A stretch of DNA of 64,000 nucleotides from Egicoccus sp. AB-alg6-2 (GTDB lineage Bacteria; Actinomycetota; Nitriliruptoria; Nitriliruptorales; Nitriliruptoraceae). A model generated the notes under the pieces. That model searched no databases. It was not told the origin of the DNA and worked only from the letters and a program-made list of their open reading frames with translations. Made by a program: the position numbers and the translations under genes. Below, one piece after another: positions 54,356 through 63,176 of this stretch (within the stretch, counting starts at the first letter, position 1; every line of letters starts with the position of its first letter). The stretch lies in assembly GCF_041821025.1 (NCBI RefSeq), contig NZ_JBGUAY010000001.1, positions 248,001 through 312,000 on the forward strand, in the 5' to 3' direction.

Positions 54356-55261
54356 TCACGCCGAGAGCTCGAGCAGCGTGGCCTCGGGACGGCAGGCGAA
54401 GCGGAACGGTGCGTACCGGCTGTGACCGAGGCCGGGTGAGACGTGCAACCAGCGGCCGCGGTAGCGCGACGCGCCCCGCGCCTGTTGCAACGGCAGGTCA
54501 CAGTTGGCGACCAGCGCCCCCAGCCCGGGCAGGCGGACCTGGCCGCCGTGGGTGTGTCCCGCGAGCAGCAGGTCGTGCCCGGCGTCGACCAGGACGTCGA
54601 GGGCCGCGAGGTAGGGCGCGTGCACCAGCCCCAGGTGCAGGACGGCGTCGTCGGCGTCCGCGGTCACCGCCGCGACCGGCGGCAGCACCGTCGTCGGCAG
54701 GTGGGGGTCGTCGATCCCGCCGACACCGATCCGGCCGGCCGGGGTCTCGAGCCGGAGCGACTCACCGTGCAGCGTCCGGTAGCCGTACGCCGCCAGGCGA
54801 TCGGTGAGGCGATCGGTGTCGAGCCGCTGGCCGTGGATCCGCCGCTCCGGACGGGTGAAGTACGTCGACGGTGACTTCGGGATCGGGCCGTACAGGTCGT
54901 TGCTGCCCAACACGACGAGGCCCGGCCGTCCCCCGGCGGTCAGGGGTGCCAGCGCGTCGGCCGCGAGGTCCTCGGCGTCCGTTGCGCCGAGCAGGTCGCC
55001 GGTGGCCACGACGAGGTCGTGGTCGAGCCGGGCCAGCGAGCCGAGGAACCGCACCCGGTGGTCCTGGCCGGGCACGAGGTGCACGTCGCTGACGTGCAGG
55101 ATCCGCAGCCGGCCGTCCGGGGTGTTCGCCGCCCGCCGCAACGCCCCCGGCAGCGGAAGGTGGCGCAGGCGGTACCAACGGCGCTCGACGAGCGTGCCGT
55201 AGGCGACACAGGCGACGCCGGCGCCGCCGACCGCAGCCGCGGTGCGTGCGAGGCGACCCAT
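54356..55261 (-). CDS. metallophosphoesterase (YkuE/Rv3683-like)
   Basis: A protein of 301 residues from ATG 55261, 1 base after the PBP stop. A short N-terminal hydrophobic segment (AVGGAGVACVAYG) anchors it. The calcineurin-like motifs are in order: ILHVSDVHLVPG, VATGDLLGATD, VVLGSNDLYG (Asn for the usual His position GNHD), and LLLAGHTHGGQVRLPG. It hydrolyses phosphoesters, possibly lipid-linked. The same order PBP-phosphoesterase occurs in mycobacteria (ponA2-Rv3683). Confidence 0.9.
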   Translation of the reverse strand: MGRLARTAAAVGGAGVACVAYGTLVERRWYRLRHLPLPGALRRAANTPDGRLRILHVSDVHLVPGQDHRVRFLGSLARLDHDLVVATGDLLGATDAEDLAADALAPLTAGGRPGLVVLGSNDLYGPIPKSPSTYFTRPERRIHGQRLDTDRLTDRLAAYGYRTLHGESLRLETPAGRIGVGGIDDPHLPTTVLPPVAAVTADADDAVLHLGLVHAPYLAALDVLVDAGHDLLLAGHTHGGQVRLPGLGALVANCDLPLQQARGASRYRGRWLHVSPGLGHSRYAPFRFACRPEATLLELSA

Positions 55262-55262
55262 C

Positions 55263-58064
55263 TCAGTCCTGTCCGGGTGGTCCGGACCCACCGGGTCCAC
55301 GACCGCCGGCCCCGCCGGCCTGGTCGTCGTCGTCCCCCTCACCGCCGCCCTCCTCGGGCGGAGGCTCGGGCTCGGGTTCTGGCTCCGGTTCGGGTTCTGG
55401 CTCCGGTTCCGGCTCGGGCTCGATGCCGATGGTGATCACCACGACGGCGCCCTCGCCCGGCAGCAGGTTGGCGCCCGGGCCCGGGCTGGTCCCCACGACC
55501 CGTCCGACGGCGTCGGGATCCCCGGTCGGCGCCTCCTGCACGGCGACCTCGTAGCCGGCCGAGACCAGGACGTCGATCGCCTCGTCGAGCGTCATGCCCC
55601 GCACGTCGGGGACCACCGGCGCCTCGCCGGTGCCGTTGGAGACCTCGAGCACGATGCTGCTGCCGAGCGGATGGGTCGTGCCGGCCGGCGGGTCCTGGTT
55701 GACGAACGTGCCGGCTGAGCGGTAGTCGTCGACCTCGACCACCCGCAGCCGGAATCCGGCCTCCTGGGCGATCTGCTCGGCCCGGCTGATCGAGCCCGCC
55801 GACAGCAGGTCGGGCACGCTGCCGGTCGGCAGCGGACCGGGCTCGGGGAAGTTCTCGGGTTCGAACCGCTCCGCGGCCTGGCGCATGTACGAGGACCAGA
55901 TCGTCGCGGGCAGGCTGCCGCCGGTGACCCGGGCGTAGTACTCGCCGGCGATGGTCACCTCGGTCAGGAACTTGGTCTGGCCCGGGCACTGGCCGCTCTC
56001 GCCCGGTCGGAACCACGGCTCGTCCCCACAGACGGTGGCAGCCGCCTCGGAGTCGACGAAGTACCGCGTGTCGGCCGGATAGCCGATCCAGGTCGCGGTC
56101 GCCAGCTGCCGGATGAACCCGACGAACCAGGCGTCACGGTGCTGGTCGGTCGTGCCGGTCTTGCCACGCGTTGGCCAGGTCTCGAGGTTCGCGCGCGGGG
56201 CGGTGCCGCCGGGACCGACCGGGCCGGCCATGATGTCGACGGTGCGGTCGGCCACCTCGGTGTCGATGACCTGGGCGCAGTCGGCGCGGTGCTCCCAGAT
56301 GACCTCGCCGGCCGCGTTCTCGATCCGACTGATCGGGAACGGGGCGCAGTACACGCCACGGTTGGCCAGGGTGGCGTACGCCGACGCCATCTCGAGCGGC
56401 ATCAGGTCGGCGGCGCCCAGGGAGAGCGAGCAGTCGGCGCGCACGTGGGGCGAGGTGATGCCGAGCTTGCGGGCCATCTCGACCGCCTTCTCGGGGCCGA
56501 TCTCGGCGATGAGCTTGGCGTGGTAGACGTTGTTGGAACGCCGCACCGCCTCGTACATGTCCATGATCTCGCCGGCGCCGCTCTCGGCGAAGTTGCCGAC
56601 CTCCCACGGCTCACCGCGGTCGAGGCAGCCCTCGATCTCGCTCGGACCGGCGCCGTCCATCTCCAGCGTCGGGGGCACACCGTCCTCGAGCGCGGCGGCG
56701 ATGATCAGCGGCTTGAACGACGAGCCGGGCTGGCGACCCGAAGCGCCGACGCCCGGGACGACCGTATTGACCTTGGTCTTGTGGCAGAGCAGCTCCCCCT
56801 CGTCGGTCTCGTCGGCCCACTCGCCGTCCTCGGCACACGAACCCCACGGATGGGGGCCCTGCGCCAAGGCAACGATGGCGCCCGTCTCGGGGTCGATGGA
56901 GGCGATCGCACCCCGGGGCTCACGGGCGAGTTGCGCCGGTGACTCGTCGGGGACGCTGAGGTGGTCGGTCAGCGCCTGCTGGGCGAGCGCCTGCAGCTCG
57001 GGATCGAGGGTGGTGTGCACCCGCAGACCGGACTGGTAGACGCGGGCGCGGCGTTCCTCGACGGTGGCGCCCATGGCCTCGAGCGCGCCACGTTGCGTGC
57101 CGAGACCGTTGGCGACGTCCTCGTTGATCAGCAACCGGGTGACCCAGTCGACCCACAGCGGCTCGTTGGGCGCCGGCGGCTCGGTGATCTGCAGGTTGAG
57201 GTCCCGGGCCGCGGCCACCTCGGCCTGCTCGGCGGAGATGAACCCGTGGTGACGCATCTGGTTGAGGACGATGTTGCGCCGCGTCAGCGCGTTCTCGGGG
57301 CTGACGATGGGGTTGTTGCGCTCCGGACTGCGGATGATGCCCGCGAGCATCGCGGCCTGGTCGAGCGTGAGTTCGTCGGCGGGCTTGGAGAAGTACCGCT
57401 CCGCGGCCGTGCCGATGCCGTAGACGCCGCTGCCGAAGTAGACCCGGTTGAGGTAGCGCTCGAGGATCTCGTCCTTGCTGAGCTGTCGTTCCAGCTGCGT
57501 CGCGTACACCGCTTCCTGGATCTTGCGGCCCAGGGTCTGCTCCGGGGTGAGGAAGGTCTGCTTGACGTACTGCTGGGTGATCGTGGACGCCCCGCCCTGG
57601 ATGCTGCCAGCGCGGAAGTTGGTCAGGGCCGCGCGCACGATGGCGAGGTGGTTGACGCCCTCGTGGTTGTAGAAGTCGGCGTCCTCGGTGGCCAGCACCG
57701 CGTTCTTCACGCCCTCGGGGATGTCGGCCAGCGGCACCGGGACCCGGTTCTCCTCGAAGGTCAGCTCGGCGAGCTCGGTGCCGTCCGCGGCGTACAGATA
57801 GGAGTTCTGCGGCGGCGTGGACGCCTCGCCCAACGGGGGGACGTCGAGCACCTCCGCCCGGACGGAGCTGAGCACGTCGTCGGTCGCCATCGCCGCCGGC
57901 AGGAACAGGGCGCCGAGCAGCAGTCCGGTGGCGCCGATGACGGCCAGCAGCAGCATGATCCGGGCCAGGAAGGCGCTGGTGTTCTGGGCCGCCGTGGCAC
58001 CGCGGGAACGCCCGGAGGCCGGCTGGCTCCGAGCCGGGCGCTTCGAGGCCGCCGACGCGCCCAT
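55263..58064 (-). CDS. class A penicillin-binding protein with two PASTA domains (PonA2-like)
   Basis: A protein of 933 residues from ATG 58064 (AGAGG upstream). Cytoplasmic tail, one membrane helix (about 33-58), a GT51 glycosyltransferase domain (EDADFYNHEGVN near residue 125, GGASTITQQYVKQ), a transpeptidase with SSFK (GSSFKPLIIAA), SNN (RRSNNVYHAKL) and KTGT (RGKTGTTDQHRDAWF), then two PASTA repeats (about 740-890) and a Glu-Pro repeat tail. It polymerises and cross-links peptidoglycan. Promoter box TACCCT at 58124-58129. Neighbours match mycobacterial ponA2. Confidence 0.94.
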   Translation of the reverse strand: MGASAASKRPARSQPASGRSRGATAAQNTSAFLARIMLLLAVIGATGLLLGALFLPAAMATDDVLSSVRAEVLDVPPLGEASTPPQNSYLYAADGTELAELTFEENRVPVPLADIPEGVKNAVLATEDADFYNHEGVNHLAIVRAALTNFRAGSIQGGASTITQQYVKQTFLTPEQTLGRKIQEAVYATQLERQLSKDEILERYLNRVYFGSGVYGIGTAAERYFSKPADELTLDQAAMLAGIIRSPERNNPIVSPENALTRRNIVLNQMRHHGFISAEQAEVAAARDLNLQITEPPAPNEPLWVDWVTRLLINEDVANGLGTQRGALEAMGATVEERRARVYQSGLRVHTTLDPELQALAQQALTDHLSVPDESPAQLAREPRGAIASIDPETGAIVALAQGPHPWGSCAEDGEWADETDEGELLCHKTKVNTVVPGVGASGRQPGSSFKPLIIAAALEDGVPPTLEMDGAGPSEIEGCLDRGEPWEVGNFAESGAGEIMDMYEAVRRSNNVYHAKLIAEIGPEKAVEMARKLGITSPHVRADCSLSLGAADLMPLEMASAYATLANRGVYCAPFPISRIENAAGEVIWEHRADCAQVIDTEVADRTVDIMAGPVGPGGTAPRANLETWPTRGKTGTTDQHRDAWFVGFIRQLATATWIGYPADTRYFVDSEAAATVCGDEPWFRPGESGQCPGQTKFLTEVTIAGEYYARVTGGSLPATIWSSYMRQAAERFEPENFPEPGPLPTGSVPDLLSAGSISRAEQIAQEAGFRLRVVEVDDYRSAGTFVNQDPPAGTTHPLGSSIVLEVSNGTGEAPVVPDVRGMTLDEAIDVLVSAGYEVAVQEAPTGDPDAVGRVVGTSPGPGANLLPGEGAVVVITIGIEPEPEPEPEPEPEPEPEPEPPPEEGGGEGDDDDQAGGAGGRGPGGSGPPGQD

Positions 58065-58367
58065 GTTCACCCTCTTCCGCGCGAGTGGGAGCGCGACGCT
58101 CAGGCTCCCGCGAGTCGGCGCGAAGGGTACCCCGTCGGCCTGATCCGACCGCCTGACGGCCGCGCCAGTTCGCCAGGCGGCCCCGCCGGCGGGCCGATGC
58201 GACGCCGACCCACGCGAGAAGGACTAGTTCCTGTCCACCCCCACAATCCCCACAGCGGGCTATGGAGAGATGTCCCATGCGCCCGTAGCGTGATTCGGGC
58301 GCGGGCACGAGCAGCGCGGAGCAACACACCACCGCACGACCGACACACGTGGGGCGAGGTGGTCGGG
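58065..58367. promoter_or_regulatory. 303-bp divergent promoter region (PBP / WhiB)
   Basis: No gene is seen here. It holds a minus-strand -10 box TACCCT (58124-58129) serving the PBP gene with a ~50-base leader, and a plus-strand TAGCGT (58286-58291) serving the WhiB gene with a ~70-base leader. -35 boxes are not distinct. Confidence 0.45.
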
Positions 58368-58619
58368 ATGGGGAGTTGGGCTGTGGACGAGACCACCTGG
58401 GCTGACCAGGCACGGTGTCGGGGGCTGGATCCGGAGCAGTTCTTCGTACGCGGCGTCGCGCAGGCCAGGCCGGCCCTGCGCGTCTGCGAGCGGTGCGTGG
58501 TCAAGGACGAGTGCCTGCGCTATGCCCTGGACAACGACATCGATTTCGGCGTCTGGGGCGGGCTGACCGAACGTCAGCGGCGCGCATTCCAGCGCCGCCA
58601 GTTCGCCGCCGCCTCCTGA
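58368..58619 (+). CDS. WhiB-family Fe-S transcriptional regulator
   Basis: A protein of 83 residues from ATG 58368; a GTG at 58383 with GGGGAG upstream is an equal alternative. Four Cys ligands for a [4Fe-4S] cluster: ARCRG, VCERC and DEC (C-x21-C-x2-C-x5-C). The G(V/I)WGG turn is FGVWGGL and the basic tail RQRRAFQRRQ binds DNA or sigma. Placed between the PBP and the ArsA-pair operon, it corresponds by position to WhiB4. Confidence 0.93.
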   Translation: MGSWAVDETTWADQARCRGLDPEQFFVRGVAQARPALRVCERCVVKDECLRYALDNDIDFGVWGGLTERQRRAFQRRQFAAAS

Positions 58620-58674
58620 CCGACCGCCGCTTCCTGATCAACGGGTCCGCAACGGCCCGATGCGACGTCGCGAC

Positions 58675-59388
58675 TCAGAGATAGCCGCTCGCGTTGGGAG
58701 GCGGGGTCGGACCCTGGTTGGGCTCGGGCGGCTGCGCGCGCCGCTGAACCTCGTCGGGCGCCTCGGCGAAGGTGCGTCCGCCGAAGCGCTCCTTGATCGG
58801 GTCGTCGACGTGCGCCGCCGTGGTGGCCACCGACGCCACGGCGGACTGCAGCTCCGGCCCGTCCAGGGTCGTGCCGAGCAGCGTGTGCCGCAGCCACACC
58901 GAGCGGTTGTCGCCGTCGTAGCTGAACGAACCGAACCCGAGCGTGTGGTTGGTGGTCAGCAGGAAGTTGGCGAGCGGTGGGCTCAGGTCGATGTCGAGGT
59001 TGGTGACGGAGAAGACGCCGACCTGCGGCCCGATCGGGGACGGTCCCACGGTGACGAAGATCCGGGCGCCTTCGTGCAGGAAGGTGAAGTTGCCGAACGC
59101 GTCGACCTCGTAGCCGCCGAGGATCGAACGCAGGAGTTGGCCGACGTGGTCGCGCAGCTCGTCGGGATCGACGAACACCCCGGTGCGCCGCGGCGGTCGC
59201 GGAGGCCGTAGTCCGGGCACGACGGCCGCCAGTGCCGCCGGGAGCCCGACCTCGGGAGCGGCGTCCTCGCGTCCGCCGCCCGGGCCGTGCTCGTCCCGGT
59301 CGTCGGCGGCCGCGTCCGGCTCGGACGCCGGCGCGGGGTCGGCGACGTCGCGCTCGTCGTGGTCGGGGGCGGTGGGGTGGTCGCTCAC
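58675..59388 (-). CDS. YbjN domain-containing protein
   Basis: A 237-residue protein with GTG start. After a disordered acidic N-terminus (about 1-60) comes a YbjN/T3SS-chaperone-like domain (about 72-205): LRDHVGQLLRSILGGYEVDAFGNFTFLHEGARIFVTVG, then LANFLLTTNHTLGFGSFSYDGD. The tail is Pro/Gln-rich. It lies 21 bp after the second ArsA-like gene and is probably in its operon. YbjN domains act as chaperones or adaptors; the client may be the ArsA pair. Confidence 0.75.
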   Translation of the reverse strand: MSDHPTAPDHDERDVADPAPASEPDAAADDRDEHGPGGGREDAAPEVGLPAALAAVVPGLRPPRPPRRTGVFVDPDELRDHVGQLLRSILGGYEVDAFGNFTFLHEGARIFVTVGPSPIGPQVGVFSVTNLDIDLSPPLANFLLTTNHTLGFGSFSYDGDNRSVWLRHTLLGTTLDGPELQSAVASVATTAAHVDDPIKERFGGRTFAEAPDEVQRRAQPPEPNQGPTPPPNASGYL

Positions 59389-59409
59389 GGGAACTCCACG
59401 GGTGGGCCG

Positions 59410-60546
59410 TCAGGCGGTCAGGGTCTGGGCGATGGCGCCCAGACCGTCGAGGTCGTGCACGTCGCGGCCCAGCAGGGGTACCTCGACGAGCGCGGGGATG
59501 CGCACGCCGTACAGCGCCGACGTGACGTCGCGCCGCTGCCGGCCGGCGAGGTTGCGGACGTCGCCGAGCAGCGCGAGCGCCCCGGCGACCGCCCGGCCGT
59601 CGTCGTCGTCGGCCTGGACCTCGATGGCCCGTCGCAGGGCGGCGTCGGAGGGGTCGCGAGGCACCTCGGGGCGGATCCGGTTCACGATCACGCCGGCGGC
59701 GTGCAGGCCTTCCTTCTCCAGCCGCTCGAGGAAGAACTTCGCCTCGCGCAGCGGCGGCGGATCCGCGGAGGTGACGACGACGAACCGGCTGCTGGAGTGC
59801 TGCAACAGGTCGCGGACCTGCTCGGCGCGTTCCTTGAAGCCTTCGTACATGCCTTCGAAGTTGCGGAAGAAGCTGGCCAGGTCGTCGAGCAGCTCCATCC
59901 CCGTCACGCGCCCGGCGACCTTCATGAACGTCGTGGCGCCGAATCCGACCATCTTGCCGACCCGCTTGCCGGCGGCGACGCCCGGACGCATCAGCAGGCT
60001 CAGCAGCCGGCCTTCGAGGAAGGAGGTCATCCGGTTGGGGGCGTCGAGGAAGTCCAGCGCCGACCGGGTCGGCGGCGTGTCGACCACCAGCAGGTCCCAG
60101 GTGCCGGTCTCGTGCAGCTCGTGCAGGCGCTCCATCGCCATGTACTCCTGCGTGCCCGACAGCGTCGACGACAGGGTGCGGTAGATCCGGTTCGCCTTGA
60201 TGTTGTCGGCGTTGCCGGGGGTCGACGCGTGCCGGTCGATGAGGCGATCGAACGTGGTCTGCATGTCCAGCATCATCGCCCACAGCTCGCCGCTGTCGGG
60301 GGCGTCGGGAAGCGCCACGCGCGTGGGCTCGTCGTCGAGCTCGTCGATCCCCATGGCCTGGGCGAGGCGGCGCGCCGGATCGATCGTCAGCACCAGGGTC
60401 CGGCGTCCGGCGCGGGCGGCGGCCAGCCCGATGGCGGCCGCGCTCGTGGTCTTGCCGACGCCGCCGGAGCCCGTCGTCACGAGGATGTGCGCGTCCGCGA
60501 TCGCCCGCTGCAGGGAGTGGTTGCGGGCTTCCTCGAGGTCTCTCAC
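59410..60546 (-). CDS. ArsA/Get3-family ATPase, second of pair
   Basis: A protein of 378 residues from GTG 60546, overlapping the first ATPase stop by 4 bp (GTGA). P-loop VTTGSGGVGKTTSAAAIG, DPARRLAQ and WDLLVVDTPPTRSALDFLDAP are the deviant Walker A, switch I and switch II of the SIMIBI class. A VLTIDPARR segment and long C-terminal helices follow. No Cys metal sites of ArsA are seen. These paired ATPases probably form a heterodimer, as for mycobacterial Rv3679/Rv3680. Confidence 0.88.
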   Translation of the reverse strand: MRDLEEARNHSLQRAIADAHILVTTGSGGVGKTTSAAAIGLAAARAGRRTLVLTIDPARRLAQAMGIDELDDEPTRVALPDAPDSGELWAMMLDMQTTFDRLIDRHASTPGNADNIKANRIYRTLSSTLSGTQEYMAMERLHELHETGTWDLLVVDTPPTRSALDFLDAPNRMTSFLEGRLLSLLMRPGVAAGKRVGKMVGFGATTFMKVAGRVTGMELLDDLASFFRNFEGMYEGFKERAEQVRDLLQHSSSRFVVVTSADPPPLREAKFFLERLEKEGLHAAGVIVNRIRPEVPRDPSDAALRRAIEVQADDDDGRAVAGALALLGDVRNLAGRQRRDVTSALYGVRIPALVEVPLLGRDVHDLDGLGAIAQTLTA

Positions 60547-61628
60547 GCGCCGCCCTCCGCGCCCAGGAAGGCGGGCAGGGCGTCCCCGAGCAGCTCCACC
60601 GCACGCGGGCCGTCGGCACCGACCTGCAGCGCCAGCACGTCGGCGAGCACCTCGAGGTCGGCCGCGTCGAACGTCGCTCCGGTCAGCAGCGGCAGCGAGA
60701 GGACCGGCACCCCGCACGTGGCCGACAGCTCGGCGCGCAGTTCGCTCTGCAACTCCACCCGCGCAGCGTGCGTCGCCGCGATCTCGAGGGCGAGGGCGGC
60801 CGTGCGTCCCGACATCGAGGCACCGGCGGCTTCCGCCCGCTCGCGCAGGCCGTCGGCGCCCATCGCGGCCAACGCATCGGCGGCGGCCGGGTCCAGCCGT
60901 GGCGCTCGGACCTGGTTGGCGATGACCGGCCCGACCGCGATCCCGGCGCCGCGCAGCGCGGCGATGCCCTCGCCGGCCTCGCGGACGGGCATCTCCTCGA
61001 GCAGCGTGGCGATGACGGTGGTCGTGCGGCGCGGGTTGGTCAGCATCTCGCGGATCTGGCCGGCCTGACGCTTGATCGGCCCGACCCGGACGATCTCGGT
61101 GACACCTTCGGGTGCCTGCAGGAACGGCACGATCCGTCCGGTCGGCGGCGCGTCGACCACGATGAGGTCGTACTGGCGTCGGCCGTCGTCGCGCTTGCGG
61201 GCCTCGATCTCGTAGATCTTGCCCACGAGCAGCAGATCGCGCAGTCCCGGGGCGGCCGTCGTCACGAAGTCCAGCGCGTTCGAGCGTTCCATCACCCACT
61301 GGACCCGCTTGAGGCCGTAGAACAGTTCGAGGTACTCGTACACCGACTCGGTCGGGTCGATGGACGCGCCCCACAACCCCGGGCGGAACTCGCGCTCGGT
61401 GTAGTCCCACGGCTGGGTGCCGAACGTGCGCGAGAAACCCTGCCGTCCCTCGACCTCGACCAGCAGGGTGCGACGCCCCGACGCGCGACCGGCGAGCGCC
61501 AGGGACGCGGCGACCGTGGTCTTGCCGACGCCGCCCTTGCCGGTGACGATCACGACGTTGGACGAGAACAGCGCGTCGTAGCCGCCGTCGAGCAGCGGTC
61601 GCGGCAGGGTCGGGTTCGATGCGCTCAT
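60543..61628 (-). CDS. ArsA/Get3-family ATPase, first of pair
   Basis: A protein of 361 residues from ATG 61628. P-loop VTGKGGVGKTTVAASLALAG, LLVEVEGRQGFSRTFGT and YDLIVVDAPPTGRIVPFLQAP. Family members are dimeric ATP switches that shuttle hydrophobic or small-molecule cargo. The 4-bp overlap with the next ATPase supports 1:1 production. A TAGGAT -10 box ends 6 bases before the ATG, so the mRNA is probably leaderless. Confidence 0.9.
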   Translation of the reverse strand: MSASNPTLPRPLLDGGYDALFSSNVVIVTGKGGVGKTTVAASLALAGRASGRRTLLVEVEGRQGFSRTFGTQPWDYTEREFRPGLWGASIDPTESVYEYLELFYGLKRVQWVMERSNALDFVTTAAPGLRDLLLVGKIYEIEARKRDDGRRQYDLIVVDAPPTGRIVPFLQAPEGVTEIVRVGPIKRQAGQIREMLTNPRRTTTVIATLLEEMPVREAGEGIAALRGAGIAVGPVIANQVRAPRLDPAAADALAAMGADGLRERAEAAGASMSGRTAALALEIAATHAARVELQSELRAELSATCGVPVLSLPLLTGATFDAADLEVLADVLALQVGADGPRAVELLGDALPAFLGAEGGA

Positions 61629-61634
61629 GCCGCG

Positions 61635-61640
61635 ATCCTA
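61635..61640 (-). promoter_or_regulatory. -10 box TAGGAT of the ArsA pair (leaderless)
   Basis: TAGGAT on the minus strand, 6 bases, then the ATG. It is back-to-back with the leaderless box of the NfeD-like gene, 46 bp away. Confidence 0.5.
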
Positions 61641-61686
61641 AGGCCGACACGCCCCCGCGGGGTGCCTCGGCGTGTCCGTGCGCCGG

Positions 61687-61692
61687 TACGCT
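61687..61692 (+). promoter_or_regulatory. -10 box TACGCT of the NfeD-like gene (leaderless)
   Basis: TACGCT, 8 bases, then ATG 61701. No Shine-Dalgarno is present. Confidence 0.5.
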
Positions 61693-61700
61693 CCTGCGCC

Positions 61701-63080
61701 ATGCATGCCCCGCTCGCGGCTGTCCGCCGCATCCTCGTCCTGGCCGCGCTCGCCCTGCTGCTCGTCGGGCTGACGGCCTCGTTCGCGACCGCCCAGACCG
61801 GCGAGGCCGACGGGGGCGACCCCGTCGCCTCCACGCGGGTCGAGATCCTGCCGGTCTCCGGCTTCCTCGACCCGCCGGTGGCCGCCCAGATCCAGGACGT
61901 GCTCGCGGTCGCCGAGGCCGACGGTTCGCAACTGGTCGTCCTGCAGGTCGACGCTCGCGGCGGGGTGTCGGTCGACATCGGCGCGCTCGTCGCCGACGTC
62001 CAGGCCTCGCCCGTCCCCGTTGCCGTGCTCGTCGGTCCGCTCGGCGAGGCCGCCGACGCCGGTGGCGCCGCGGCGCTGCTCTGGTTGGCCGCGGACGTGC
62101 GCGCCGCCTCGGCCGATGCGCTGGTCGGTCCGCTGGACCCGATCACCTTCGACGAACGCGGGGACACCCCGACGTCGGAGGACCTCGAGGCACTGCTCGC
62201 CGCCGCGGGTGGCGACGCCGACCTGCTCGACCGGTTGCGCACCGAGGGGCTGGATCCCGGCGCACTGGCCCAGGCCGGTGTCCTCGACATCGAGGCACAG
62301 GGACTCGAGCCGCTGCTGGTCGAACTCGACGGGGTCACCCTCGACGCGGGTGACGGCGCCGAGCAGACGCTCCGCATCCGCGGCGACGAGATCGAGGTCC
62401 GGTTCCACAGCCTCGGCCTCGTGCGACGGCTCCTGCACGCCGCCACGACGGCGCCGTTCATCTACCTGCTGCTCACCATCGGCCTCGGCATGCTGCTGTT
62501 CGAGGTCTTCCAGCCCGGGTTCGGGGTCGCCGGCATGGCCGGGATCGTCACGATCGGCATCAGCGCGTTCGGACTGAGCGTGCTCCCCGTGGTGTGGTGG
62601 GCGGTGGCCCTGGTCGTGCTCGGGCTCCTGCTGTACGCCGTCGACACCGCCATCGCCGGTTTCGGACCGATCACCCTCGCCGCGACCGTCGCGTTCGTGG
62701 TCGGTTCGCTCAACTTCTACGCCGCCGATGCCCTGCAGTTGCCGGTGTGGCTGGTCGTGTCGACGGCCCTGCTCGCGCTGGTGTTCTTCGTGTTCGTGAT
62801 GACCAGCGTGCTGCGCGCCCAAGCGGGGCCCGAAGGTGTCTCCGTCGACGACCTCGTCGGCCGTCCCGGCATCGTCCGCTCGGTGCTCAACCCCGAGGGG
62901 CACGTCTACATCGACGGCGCGCTGTGGCGGGCCCGCTGGACGGGCGAGACCAAGCGGGCCAAGGTCGGCACGCCGGTGCGCGTCCACGCCGTCGAGGGCG
63001 CGGTCGTGCTGGTCGAGCCGTTCACCCCCGCCGCCGGCGAGACGCCCGCCGTCCACGGCGCGGAGTCCGACGGGAGCTGA
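61701..63080 (+). CDS. NfeD-like membrane protein with a ClpP-class domain
   Basis: A 459-residue protein. Signal/anchor (about 10-32), an extracytoplasmic SppA/ClpP-like domain (about 45-230), then four to five membrane helices (about 250-380) and a C-terminal NfeD OB-fold (about 390-450; LVGRPGIVRSVLNPEGHVYIDGALWRARW). The expected serine nucleophile region reads GEAADAGGAAALLW, without Ser, so the protease domain is probably inactive. Such proteins work with stomatin-like partners in membrane quality control; no partner gene is visible here. Confidence 0.82.
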   Translation: MHAPLAAVRRILVLAALALLLVGLTASFATAQTGEADGGDPVASTRVEILPVSGFLDPPVAAQIQDVLAVAEADGSQLVVLQVDARGGVSVDIGALVADVQASPVPVAVLVGPLGEAADAGGAAALLWLAADVRAASADALVGPLDPITFDERGDTPTSEDLEALLAAAGGDADLLDRLRTEGLDPGALAQAGVLDIEAQGLEPLLVELDGVTLDAGDGAEQTLRIRGDEIEVRFHSLGLVRRLLHAATTAPFIYLLLTIGLGMLLFEVFQPGFGVAGMAGIVTIGISAFGLSVLPVVWWAVALVVLGLLLYAVDTAIAGFGPITLAATVAFVVGSLNFYAADALQLPVWLVVSTALLALVFFVFVMTSVLRAQAGPEGVSVDDLVGRPGIVRSVLNPEGHVYIDGALWRARWTGETKRAKVGTPVRVHAVEGAVVLVEPFTPAAGETPAVHGAESDGS

Positions 63081-63135
63081 GGAGCGTCGGCGCCGCTCCG
63101 CCCCGGTGCGCGCTGGACGCCGTGTGCGCCAACCA

Positions 63136-63149
63136 GGTCTAGTCAGACC
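63136..63149. promoter_or_regulatory. inverted repeat at the second WhiB promoter
   Basis: GGTCT-AGTC-AGACC is a perfect 5-4-5 inverted repeat whose 3' part lies where the -35 of the TAGCCT box (63163-63168) is expected. It is a candidate operator, possibly for autoregulation. Confidence 0.4.
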
Positions 63150-63162
63150 GGACGGGCCGCCC

Positions 63163-63168
63163 TAGCCT
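63163..63168 (+). promoter_or_regulatory. -10 box TAGCCT of the second WhiB gene (leaderless)
   Basis: TAGCCT, 8 bases, then ATG 63177. This supports the ATG over the downstream TTG (63201) that has a Shine-Dalgarno-like AGGGGGAG. Confidence 0.5.
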
Positions 63169-63176
63169 GCGCTGGA

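Noticed and set aside
55370-55430. EPEPEP-encoding repeat at the end of the PBP gene as an independent repeat element
   Set aside because: It is in-frame coding low complexity forming the C-terminal tail of the PBP.
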